Shown: piece by piece, positions 44,125-52,011 of the stretch
Layout: the number at the start of each line of letters is the position of its first letter
How positions within the stretch are numbered: position 1 is the first letter of the stretch
Source of the DNA: GCA-002722245 sp964230605
GTDB taxonomy: Bacteria; Bacteroidota; Bacteroidia; Flavobacteriales_C; GCA-002722245
DNA length: 64,000 nucleotides
Direction of reading: 5' to 3'
Assembly (NCBI GenBank): GCA_964230605.1
Contig: CAXRIN010000046.1
Span: 1 to 64,000, forward strand
Program-made: the position numbers and the translations under genes
Notes under the pieces: model-generated
The model's input: the letters and a program-made list of their open reading frames with translations, nothing else
Databases searched by the model: none
What the model was told of the DNA's origin: nothing

Positions 44125-44931
44125 ATGGCTTCGTACGGATTTGATAAACAAAACTCTGACTCTGATATTATTAAGGAAAGTCTTAAGTTAAATGGTTTTT
44201 ACCTTTTAAAGGGGGTTTTAAATGATCAAGAGATTAAAACTATACGTGAAAAATTAGATTATTATTTAACAGTACAGGAATCAGAGTTTAGTCAGGATGA
44301 ATTAAAGTCGATTAAAGAAGGAAATCAGTTGAGAGCTCCTTTACAATATGACGAAGTATTTCTGGATATGATTATGAAGCCTCAAATAGTTGACTATGTT
44401 AAAAGTCAACTAGGAGATTATTACATACTTCATCAACAAAACTCAATTATTAATAAGCCTTCAACTGAGCATCATCAATCTGCATGGCATAGAGATTTAC
44501 CGTATCAGAATTTAGTGATTTCCAGGCCTTTAGCTGTTAATGCTTATTATTGTATTGATGATTTTACACCAGAAACAGGCTCTACAATTTTTGTTCCACA
44601 TACGCATAATGTTGAGTTTTACCCAAGTGAGGAATATCTTAAAGAAAACTCGGCTCAGTTAACTGCTGCTCCTGGAGATGTGATATTATTTGATACTATG
44701 ATTATTCATAAGGCCGGTTATAATAGTTCTAATCAAATAAGGAGAGGTATTAACAATATTTTCGCCAGACCAATTTTAAGACAACAATTGGATTACAATG
44801 TGTTGTTAAAAGAAAAATATGCTAATCATTCTCCTGAGATAAAAAGAATGTTAGGTTTTGATTGTTCTGCTCCTTATTCGGTAAAAGAGTTTAGAGACAG
44901 ACAGTTAGATAGACAAAAAAATAAAAAATGA
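44125..44931 (+). CDS. Phytanoyl-CoA dioxygenase (PhyH)-family oxygenase
   Basis: The 268-residue protein has the iron facial triad of this 2-oxoglutarate/Fe(II) family: H122 and D124 in SAWHRDLPYQ, and distal H195 in MIIHKAGYN, with R206 or R207 placed to bind 2-oxoglutarate. PhyH-family enzymes hydroxylate, halogenate or desaturate many small molecules, so the substrate is not predictable. It is the first of five genes linked by overlapping stop and start codons. Its role is inferred to be tailoring of a sugar or a sugar substituent. Confidence 0.85.
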   Translation: MASYGFDKQNSDSDIIKESLKLNGFYLLKGVLNDQEIKTIREKLDYYLTVQESEFSQDELKSIKEGNQLRAPLQYDEVFLDMIMKPQIVDYVKSQLGDYYILHQQNSIINKPSTEHHQSAWHRDLPYQNLVISRPLAVNAYYCIDDFTPETGSTIFVPHTHNVEFYPSEEYLKENSAQLTAAPGDVILFDTMIIHKAGYNSSNQIRRGINNIFARPILRQQLDYNVLLKEKYANHSPEIKRMLGFDCSAPYSVKEFRDRQLDRQKNKK

Positions 44932-45701
44932 AGGAGATACATATTGTTAAGGATATTGATGAACTTTTGAATGATTCGGCAAAGCTAGAGTCGTTAAAAG
45001 AGAAAATAGTTGATGACGATTTAGTAGTAATAAAAAACGTGATTGATAAAAGTTTAATTGCTGAACTAAAGAGTTATTTAGTGAATGTTGGAAGATCTTC
45101 TTTTCCTAATTATGAAAAAATAGAATTAGGAGCAAAAGATTTTCATAGGATTAATAATAATGATCCAAGAGCATATGTTAAAGGAACTTTTCATCAGTTT
45201 GTGTTTTATCCTTGGAATCAGAATTATTTTAACCTTTTTGATCAATTTAAGAAAGCATACAGGGTGAAAAATTTATTAAGTAACATTGGTGAAGAGGAAT
45301 TTCTTGATCCAAAGGAAGGTGATGATTTTACTGCAAGAATTGCTTTTCAGTTTTATCCTAAAGGAAATGGATTTTTAAATGAACACAGAGATCCAGTAGA
45401 TAGACACCAAATAGTTGTGCCAATATTAATCATGTCTGAAAAAGGAGATGAGTTTAATGAAGGTGGAGTGTATTTCAGATATGAAGATGACGAAAAAGTT
45501 TATGTAGAAGATTATACTCAAATTGGTGATGTAGCTTTCTTTAAAGCTTCTTTAAGACATGGAGTTGAGGATATTGATCCGGGAACTGATTCTAATTGGT
45601 TAGACTTTAAGGGTAGATGGATGGGCTTACTCGCTGTGAATAAATTTTTCAATGTAACATCTGTAGCTAATGCTGTTGATTTGAATTCCGAAAAAAAATG
45701 A
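44928..45701 (+). CDS. Second 2-oxoglutarate/Fe(II)-type oxygenase (divergent)
   Basis: The 257-residue protein has no clear named family, but a plausible double-stranded beta-helix iron site is visible: H153 and D155 in LNEHRDPVDRH, H211 in SLRHGVEDIDPG and R230 in KGRWMGLLAV. Between them lie QFYPKGNGF and GGVYFRYEDDE. It overlaps the PhyH gene by 4 bp (ATGA) and the next gene by 4 bp. Two oxygenases in a row suggest sequential oxidations of one intermediate. The assignment rests on residue spacing and context only. Confidence 0.65.
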   Translation: MKEIHIVKDIDELLNDSAKLESLKEKIVDDDLVVIKNVIDKSLIAELKSYLVNVGRSSFPNYEKIELGAKDFHRINNNDPRAYVKGTFHQFVFYPWNQNYFNLFDQFKKAYRVKNLLSNIGEEEFLDPKEGDDFTARIAFQFYPKGNGFLNEHRDPVDRHQIVVPILIMSEKGDEFNEGGVYFRYEDDEKVYVEDYTQIGDVAFFKASLRHGVEDIDPGTDSNWLDFKGRWMGLLAVNKFFNVTSVANAVDLNSEKK

Positions 45702-46618
45702 GTGTTCTTTCGTGGGAAAAATTAGGGTTGGTTTTAGCTCCTTCTCAGGAAGTTAAATGGATGACAACATTTGCTAGTAGTACAGCTGTAAAAGTAGTGG
45801 ATGAAAAGGAAGGACTTATTGATATTTTTGTTACTGGAAGGGATGATATGAATCGGAGTCTTATTGGCTGTGTGAAGTTTAATGTTTTTAAGCATGAGGT
45901 TATCGAAATCTCTAAGGAAGAGGTCCTTAATTTAGGTCCATTAGGAACTTTTGATGAAAACGGACAATCTTACCCTTCGTATTTATTTGATGGGGATAAA
46001 GAGTGTTTGTACTACACAGGTTGGTCTCCAAGTGTACTTACTCCTTTTCAGAATTTTGTAGGTTTAGGAGTAAGAAAAAAAGGAGAGGAAAAGTTTTGCA
46101 GATATTCAAACGCTCCTGTTTTAGATAGAAATAATGAAGATTATTCATCTATTGGTTCCTGTTATGTTTTAAAAAGTCAGGATCATTTTAAGATGTGGTA
46201 TACTGCATTTAGAAATTGGGAAAAAACAGAAAATGGTACAAGGCACTATTATCGAATAAAATATGCTCATTCAAAGGATGGCGTGAATTGGGAAAGAGAT
46301 AATGCTGTATGTATTGATTTTGAAAGTGAAAATGAGTACGCAATAGCCAGACCAACTGTTTTTGAGTTGAATGGAGAATATAATATGATGTATTGTTACC
46401 GTGGTGATAAATACAGATTAGGTTATGCTACTTCAAAGGATGGTATTAACTGGACAAGGAGGGATAATGATCTTATGTTTGTAGGGGATGATTTAGAATT
46501 TGATTCATATGAAAGGAATTATCCAACTGTGTTTAGCTTAAACGGAGATCATTATTTACTTTATTCCGGAAATAATTATGGCGAAGCTGGCTTTGGAATA
46601 GCAAAACTTATAAAATGA
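45698..46618 (+). CDS. Five-bladed beta-propeller glycosidase-like protein (GH43/GH32 fold)
   Basis: The 306-residue protein has repeated blade motifs typical of GH43/GH32/GH68-type propellers: YAHSKDGVNWERD, YATSKDGINWTRRD, DHFKMWYTAF and GEYNMMYCYRG. It has no signal peptide, so it should be cytoplasmic, which is odd for a secreted glycan hydrolase. It may act on a nucleotide-linked or lipid-linked precursor, or be a non-catalytic or transferase-type member. Catalytic acids were not assigned. It overlaps both neighbours by 4 bp. Confidence 0.7.
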   Translation: MSVLSWEKLGLVLAPSQEVKWMTTFASSTAVKVVDEKEGLIDIFVTGRDDMNRSLIGCVKFNVFKHEVIEISKEEVLNLGPLGTFDENGQSYPSYLFDGDKECLYYTGWSPSVLTPFQNFVGLGVRKKGEEKFCRYSNAPVLDRNNEDYSSIGSCYVLKSQDHFKMWYTAFRNWEKTENGTRHYYRIKYAHSKDGVNWERDNAVCIDFESENEYAIARPTVFELNGEYNMMYCYRGDKYRLGYATSKDGINWTRRDNDLMFVGDDLEFDSYERNYPTVFSLNGDHYLLYSGNNYGEAGFGIAKLIK

Positions 46619-47394
46619 TACCATTATTTGACAGTCTTACACATCCTACTTTACAAGGAAATTGGCTTGATAGAGATACCGTAGCTACTTTTGAAGATTT
46701 GAAAAATCAAATGGATAAGAGTAATGTTTCTTTTGCTATAGCATGTGGCATAAATGGAAATGCTTACTCTCATGAAAGGTATTATTTAGAATCAACTAAA
46801 ATTAAGGGGCTCGTTCCAATTGCAAGATTAGATATGTCTGTTAAAGACATTGAGAAAGAAATTGAACGAATTTCCGAAATAGGTTTTAAAGGAATAAAAA
46901 TTCATCCTAGGTTTGAAAATTTTGATTATTCAGAAGATATATTAGCAAGAGTCTTTATAAAATGTCAGGATTTAGGGATTGTTGTTCATTGGTGTTCTTT
47001 CTATTATTCTAAAATAGAGAATTACCCAAGTTTTGATCCTTATTTTTCTATAATAAGAACATTGAAAAAAGCTCCAAAAACTACATTAGTAATTGTACAC
47101 GGTGGGGTTCATGATATTATGAAATATGCTGAATTAGCAAGGTTTAATGATAATATTTTAATTGATTTATCTCTTACGCTTTTTCAGTATCGAAATACAA
47201 CTCATTACCAAAATATTATCTTTCTTCTATCTAAAATTGACCGGAGACTTTGTCTGGGGTCAGATCATCCAGAAGTAAGTTTAATGCAATTAAGAGAGCA
47301 GTTTGATGAGTTTTGTGCTATGGATATACCAGTAGAAAAACTTTGGAACATTGGTATTCGAAATATTTCCAAAAAATATAATATTGAAATATGA
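46615..47394 (+). CDS. Amidohydrolase_2-like metal-dependent hydrolase
   Basis: The 259-residue protein has a TIM-barrel pattern of the amidohydrolase_2 family: GFKGIKIHPRFENF, GIVVHWCSFYY, TLVIVHGG and CLGSDHPEVS. The usual first metal motif HxH is altered to DSLTHPTL, so the metal site may differ. Relatives hydrolyse or decarboxylate small carboxylic acids or lactones. It overlaps both neighbours by 4 bp. Its substrate is unknown; hydrolysis of an amide, lactone or ester intermediate of the cassette is a guess. Confidence 0.75.
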   Translation: MIPLFDSLTHPTLQGNWLDRDTVATFEDLKNQMDKSNVSFAIACGINGNAYSHERYYLESTKIKGLVPIARLDMSVKDIEKEIERISEIGFKGIKIHPRFENFDYSEDILARVFIKCQDLGIVVHWCSFYYSKIENYPSFDPYFSIIRTLKKAPKTTLVIVHGGVHDIMKYAELARFNDNILIDLSLTLFQYRNTTHYQNIIFLLSKIDRRLCLGSDHPEVSLMQLREQFDEFCAMDIPVEKLWNIGIRNISKKYNIEI

Positions 47395-48593
47395 AAATTG
47401 CATTTTTAGGTGCTTCGGGAACTCAGTTATCGCCAATACAATATGCAGTTAGTAAAGGGTATGAAACAATAACTATTGATAATATTCCTTCTAATCCAGG
47501 ACATCAACTTTCGGATAAGTATTTTAATGTTAGCATTACAGATAAGGAGAAGGTTTTAGAGATTTGCAGAACTGAAAATATTGATGGTGTTGTAGGATAT
47601 GCTTCTGATTTAGCAAGTATAACCCAGGCATTTATAGCTAAAAAATTATTTTTAGTTGGTTCGGGAATTGAAACAAATTCAATTTTAGTAAATAAAGATA
47701 AGTTTAGAGAATACTTAAAACAAGAAGAGCTTCAGGATATCTTTTTTCAAAAGATACATTTAAATGAGTTTGATAATTTGTTTGATATTGTAAAGTCGTT
47801 TCCAGAATCACATAAATTAATTATTAAGCCAACAGATTCGGCAGGGTCAAAAGGTGTTTATATTTTTAATGCTGGTGATTTTGATCAGGCTATAGCAAAG
47901 GAAGCGTTTAACTTTTCAATATCGAAAACAATTATTATCGAAAGCTTTTTGGAAAAGCTTAAACCTCAGGTTTGTGGAGATGGATTTATGTATGATAATA
48001 AATTGGCTTTTATAGATTATGGAGATGGTTATTTTCATGATTTTGAAAAATCTCCTGTTCCCTATGGAGAAACTTTTCCAGGGACACACTCACCAGTGAT
48101 TTATCAAAAAATAGGAGAAAAACTGGAAGAGATATTATGCAAATTGAATTATCAGGGACCGTTTAATTTTGATGTTTTTGTTTTAGCAAACGGAGAGATT
48201 TTTATTAATGAAATAGGACCAAGAAGCGGAGGGAATTTTATACCTGATATAATTGGATTGAAAAATGGATTTGACTTTGTAGGAGAAGTAGTTGAGTTCT
48301 TTTTGGGTAGGAAACCTAGCTTTCCTGAAGTTAATAACACTAGAGGTGTAGGCTCTTATATGATTCATAGTCATAATGAAGGTATTTATAAAGGAGTAAT
48401 CCTACCGGACTCTTTAATGGTAAATGTGGTGAAAAAAAGGTTATTTATTAATCCTAATGATAAGGTTACTATGTTTCATTCGGGAAATCATTCTATAGGT
48501 AATTTAATATTGGAATTTACTTCTGTTAAGGACTTACCAGAGGTATTTAAAAATTTTTATGAAAGGATAGAAGTTCAGCTGTTAGATATTTAA
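47391..48593 (+). CDS. ATP-grasp family ligase
   Basis: The 400-residue protein has a PreATP-grasp Rossmann domain (MKIAFLGASGTQLSPIQYAV) and an ATP-grasp domain with LIIKPTDSAGSKGVYIFNAG and the magnesium-binding segment FNFDVFVLANGEIFINEIGP, then RSGGNFIP. Such enzymes join a carboxylate to an amine or thiol through an acylphosphate. The family includes carboxylate-amine ligases of amino acid, peptide and antibiotic pathways. It ends the five-gene cassette and precedes the ABC exporter genes. Formation of an amide-linked substituent is the simplest reading (inference). Confidence 0.85.
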   Translation: MKIAFLGASGTQLSPIQYAVSKGYETITIDNIPSNPGHQLSDKYFNVSITDKEKVLEICRTENIDGVVGYASDLASITQAFIAKKLFLVGSGIETNSILVNKDKFREYLKQEELQDIFFQKIHLNEFDNLFDIVKSFPESHKLIIKPTDSAGSKGVYIFNAGDFDQAIAKEAFNFSISKTIIIESFLEKLKPQVCGDGFMYDNKLAFIDYGDGYFHDFEKSPVPYGETFPGTHSPVIYQKIGEKLEEILCKLNYQGPFNFDVFVLANGEIFINEIGPRSGGNFIPDIIGLKNGFDFVGEVVEFFLGRKPSFPEVNNTRGVGSYMIHSHNEGIYKGVILPDSLMVNVVKKRLFINPNDKVTMFHSGNHSIGNLILEFTSVKDLPEVFKNFYERIEVQLLDI

Positions 48594-48617
48594 AACAGAT
48601 TTGATTTGAACTAATAT

Positions 48618-48625
48618 TACTTTTG
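48618..48625 (+). promoter_or_regulatory. -7 box in the leader of wzm
   Basis: TACTTTTG matches TAnnTTTG. The wzm ATG lies about 93 bp downstream, so the transcript would have a long leader, unlike most other starts in this window. Confidence 0.4.
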
Positions 48626-48717
48626 GGTTGAAAATTACCCTCAAAACCTCCTGTTATTAAAAAATATAAGGTAGTTTCCTTATTTCTTTTTAGTTTAGTC
48701 GAGCTAAAAGTTCTAAT

Positions 48718-49581
48718 ATGTCGGAATCCAAGTGGACTGAAATTATTTTCCCAAAGAGGTCTTTAGGAGCACTAAATTTAAAAGAGTTATTTAAGTATAA
48801 GGATCTTATTTTACTTTTTGTAAAGAGGGATTTTGTAGCTTATTATAAACAAACAATTTTAGGTCCATTTTGGTATTTACTTCAACCAATAATTCAAACA
48901 GTTATATATGCTTTAACTTTTGGAGCTGTATTTAATGTTAAAGAAGGTACGAGTATACCTTCGTTTTTATTTTTCTTGTCGGGAAATGTTATGTGGTGGT
49001 ATTTTGCTCAAAGTTTAGTGAAAACATCGAATACTTTTACTGAAAATGCTCATATATTCGGTAAGGTTTATTTTCCTAGGTTAACAGTTCCTGTGTCTGT
49101 TTTGATATCTAATATGATAGGGTTTGGAATCCAGTTTTCATTATTTATTGTAGCGTATCTGTTCTTTATTTTTGGAAAAGGAATGGATTTTTATCCAAGT
49201 ATTAAAGGGTTGTTATTTTTTCCCATAATTATTCTTAATATGGCAATATTAGGACTTGGATTAGGTTTGATAATATCTTCGTTAACAACAAAGTATAAGG
49301 ATTTTAAACATTTTGTAGGATTTGGAGTACAGTTATTGATGTTTGCGTCTCCTGTAATATTTCCTTTACAAGTAGCTGAAAGTAAGTTTGGAGCGTTTGC
49401 TAAATTGATCCAATATAATCCGATGACACCAATTATTAGAAGTTTCAGAGCTTCGTTTTTTCCTGATTTTGTATTTAATTACGAGGATTTACTGTACAGT
49501 GGAATATGTGCGGTAGTATTTTTCTTATTTGGCGCCTTTTTGTTCAATAAGACGGAGCAAAACTTTATGGATACGGTATAA
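48718..49581 (+). CDS. wzm: Polysaccharide ABC exporter, membrane subunit (Wzm-like)
   Basis: The 287-residue protein has an ABC-2-type permease domain with six membrane helices (FLFFLSGNVMWWYFAQSLVK, then FFPIIILNMAILGLGLGLII). The N-terminal segment FVKRDFVAYYKQTILGPFWY is typical of O-antigen or teichoic acid exporters. With Wzt it moves a completed lipid-linked glycan across the inner membrane. It follows a 124-bp gap and is followed by wzt after one base. Confidence 0.93.
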   Translation: MSESKWTEIIFPKRSLGALNLKELFKYKDLILLFVKRDFVAYYKQTILGPFWYLLQPIIQTVIYALTFGAVFNVKEGTSIPSFLFFLSGNVMWWYFAQSLVKTSNTFTENAHIFGKVYFPRLTVPVSVLISNMIGFGIQFSLFIVAYLFFIFGKGMDFYPSIKGLLFFPIIILNMAILGLGLGLIISSLTTKYKDFKHFVGFGVQLLMFASPVIFPLQVAESKFGAFAKLIQYNPMTPIIRSFRASFFPDFVFNYEDLLYSGICAVVFFLFGAFLFNKTEQNFMDTV

Positions 49582-49582
49582 T

Positions 49583-50875
49583 ATGAGTAATGATATAGCA
49601 ATAAAAGTAGAAGGATTATACAAACAATACCGTCTTGGAGTTATTGGAGCGGATACTCTAAAAGATGATTTAAAACTTTTATGGGGAAAAATTCGAGGAA
49701 AGTCAATATCTGATTTGTATAATATTGATTCCAACGATAGAATGGTTGGTAATTCCGAATATGTATGGGCTCTTCAGGATATAAATTTTGAAGTAAAAAA
49801 AGGAGAGATTTTAGGGATTATAGGGAAGAATGGAGCCGGGAAATCAACACTGTTAAAGGTTTTGTCAAAAGTTACTGGTCCAACTAAAGGATCAATCAAG
49901 GTAAATGGAAGGATAGCATCATTATTAGAAGTCGGTACCGGATTTCATCCAGAATTAACGGGGCGTGAAAATATTTTTCTTAATGGCGCCATTTTGGGAA
50001 TGAAAAGAGCTGAAATCAAATTGAAATTGGATGAAATTGTTGATTTCAGTGGAATAGGAAAATATTTAGATACACCAGTAAAAAGATACTCCTCTGGTAT
50101 GAAGGTGAGATTAGGGTTTGCTGTTGCAGCGCATCTTGAACCTGAGATTTTAATTGTTGATGAGGTACTTGCTGTTGGTGATGCTGAATTTCAGAAGCGT
50201 TGTATCGGTAAAATGAATGACGTTTCAAAAAATCAGGGGAGAACCGTATTGTTTGTCAGTCATAATATGAGTTCTGTTATGGAACTATGTGATAGAGGTT
50301 TGTTGATGAAGAACGGAACAGTAGCTCAAACAGGAGCCATTTCTGATATAATTCCAGCGTATTTGAATTCTTTTAAAAGTGAATTTAAAACGAAAGATTT
50401 ATATCAGGTTCAAACTCGAACAGGAAATGGGAATATTGTGTTTTATCAATATGATTTATTGGATATTGATGGGAACTCAATTGATTTTGCTCTTAGTGGA
50501 CAAAAATTAAGGTTTCATTTACGGCTGAAGGTTAATAAACAGGAAGATTATAAAAGGATTCATTTATCAATGAAATTTGTTGATGAAAATGATGTGTCTC
50601 TTTTCCATGTATCAAATTCTGTTTCAAATGGTAAAGAATTTGAAGTAGTTCAAGGGAAGGAATTTCTAGATGTATTTTGTGAAATTGAAAAACTACCGCT
50701 TCAGCCAGGAATTTATAGTTTTCATTTATTTTGTAGTGATTTGCAGAAGGTCTTTGACGAAATCAATTTTGCAGGTGAATTGAAAGTTGAGGGGGGGAAT
50801 TTCTTTTCAAGCGGGAAACTTCCTGCTAAGGATTTAGGAACCTTTTTAGTTGAAAATAATTGGATAATTAAATGA
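49583..50875 (+). CDS. wzt: Polysaccharide ABC exporter, ATPase subunit with C-terminal glycan-binding domain (Wzt-like)
   Basis: The 430-residue protein has an ABC ATPase domain with Walker A GIIGKNGAGKSTLLKVLS, signature RYSSGMKVRLGFAVA and Walker B ILIVDEVLAVGD. A C-terminal extension of about 150 residues (starting near QVQTRTGNGNIVFYQYDLLD) resembles the Wzt_C beta-sandwich that reads the non-reducing-end cap of O-antigens. An in-frame ATG at 49529 lies inside wzm; the ATG at 49583 starts the conserved domain. The presence of this domain implies that the glycan carries a specific end modification. Confidence 0.93.
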   Translation: MSNDIAIKVEGLYKQYRLGVIGADTLKDDLKLLWGKIRGKSISDLYNIDSNDRMVGNSEYVWALQDINFEVKKGEILGIIGKNGAGKSTLLKVLSKVTGPTKGSIKVNGRIASLLEVGTGFHPELTGRENIFLNGAILGMKRAEIKLKLDEIVDFSGIGKYLDTPVKRYSSGMKVRLGFAVAAHLEPEILIVDEVLAVGDAEFQKRCIGKMNDVSKNQGRTVLFVSHNMSSVMELCDRGLLMKNGTVAQTGAISDIIPAYLNSFKSEFKTKDLYQVQTRTGNGNIVFYQYDLLDIDGNSIDFALSGQKLRFHLRLKVNKQEDYKRIHLSMKFVDENDVSLFHVSNSVSNGKEFEVVQGKEFLDVFCEIEKLPLQPGIYSFHLFCSDLQKVFDEINFAGELKVEGGNFFSSGKLPAKDLGTFLVENNWIIK

Positions 50876-52005
50876 TTATGAAAGGAAAAAATGTTATTAT
50901 TTTAACAACCTCTTTCACACATGGTGGCGCCGAAAAACATGGGCTATTATTAGCCGATTATTTTAAAAATTCTCTTAATCTTAATGTAGAGTTTTGGGCC
51001 TTTAGGGCCGGAACTAAGGTTTTGAGTGATCAAGCTGAAGGTTTAGGTATTCCAACAAAAGTTATTGGTGCCCCGCCAAGAGTTGGGAGATACTTGGGAA
51101 AAATTCATAAAGCAAAAGCGGTTAAGGTATTTAAGGATTTTAATCCTGACGTAATTATCGCTTTAAACAGAGAGGCGAATTTATATATAGCAAATATTGG
51201 AAAGCTTACAGGAGCTAAAAGTTTAGTTTGGTCAATTCAAACAGCGTTTGATTGTGAGGACCTTAATGAATCTGAAATTAGATCATTAAATAATATTGAT
51301 CTATTCTTATCAAACTCACAACATGGAATTAAATACATGAGAGATAAGTTCGCTTTGCCCTCTGATAAATTTCATTTTATTAAAAATGGATTTAGCATGG
51401 AAATAATTGAGAATAGTAAGGTTGATTACAGGGCTTTAGTAGGAGCGAATGAAAATGATTTTCTTATCACCATGGTAGGCCATATAGAGGATAGAAAAGA
51501 CCATCTTTCACTTATAAGATCTATTAAACCTTTGAAATCTAAACTATCTTCAAAAGGAATAAATCCTGTTCTTATTTTAGCTGGTAAGTTAGGAACAGAT
51601 ATTGAAAAGTTAATTGCAGAGACTATAGAATTAGGAGTTTATAGAAATGTTAAGTTTTTGGGGCCCATCAAGAATGTGCCTGATCTGTTGAGAAATGTTG
51701 ATTTATACGTTATGTCATCAGTTGTTGAGGGTATGCCAAATGCTGTGATAGAAGCAATGCATTATGGATTACCTATTGTTGCGAATGACGAGGCAGGTAA
51801 TATGGAGGCGTTAGATTATAATAACAGAGATTTTATAGCTGAAAGTAATAATCCTGAAAGCTTAGCCGAAAAAATGTCATTTTTAATTTTAAATAGAGAT
51901 AAAGCAATAGAACTAGGGAAAAGGAATGAAGAATATGCCCGAAAGAATTATACGAGTGATAAACTAGGTTCTGATACTTGGAAGGTAATTTCAAAAAGTA
52001 TATAA
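50872..52005 (+). CDS. GT4-family glycosyltransferase
   Basis: The 377-residue protein is GT-B. The N-terminal domain has the acceptor loop SFTHGGAEKHGLLLADYF, and the C-terminal domain has MVGHIEDRKDHLSLIRSI and the donor site SSVVEGMPNAVIEAMHYGLP. It overlaps wzt by 4 bp (ATGA). Sugar specificity is not visible. Confidence 0.88.
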   Translation: MIMKGKNVIILTTSFTHGGAEKHGLLLADYFKNSLNLNVEFWAFRAGTKVLSDQAEGLGIPTKVIGAPPRVGRYLGKIHKAKAVKVFKDFNPDVIIALNREANLYIANIGKLTGAKSLVWSIQTAFDCEDLNESEIRSLNNIDLFLSNSQHGIKYMRDKFALPSDKFHFIKNGFSMEIIENSKVDYRALVGANENDFLITMVGHIEDRKDHLSLIRSIKPLKSKLSSKGINPVLILAGKLGTDIEKLIAETIELGVYRNVKFLGPIKNVPDLLRNVDLYVMSSVVEGMPNAVIEAMHYGLPIVANDEAGNMEALDYNNRDFIAESNNPESLAEKMSFLILNRDKAIELGKRNEEYARKNYTSDKLGSDTWKVISKSI

Positions 52006-52011
52006 TTTGAT

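Noticed and set aside
49529..49582. Upstream start of wzt within wzm
   Set aside because: It encodes an unrelated stretch in another frame of wzm; the ATG one base after the wzm stop starts the ABC domain.
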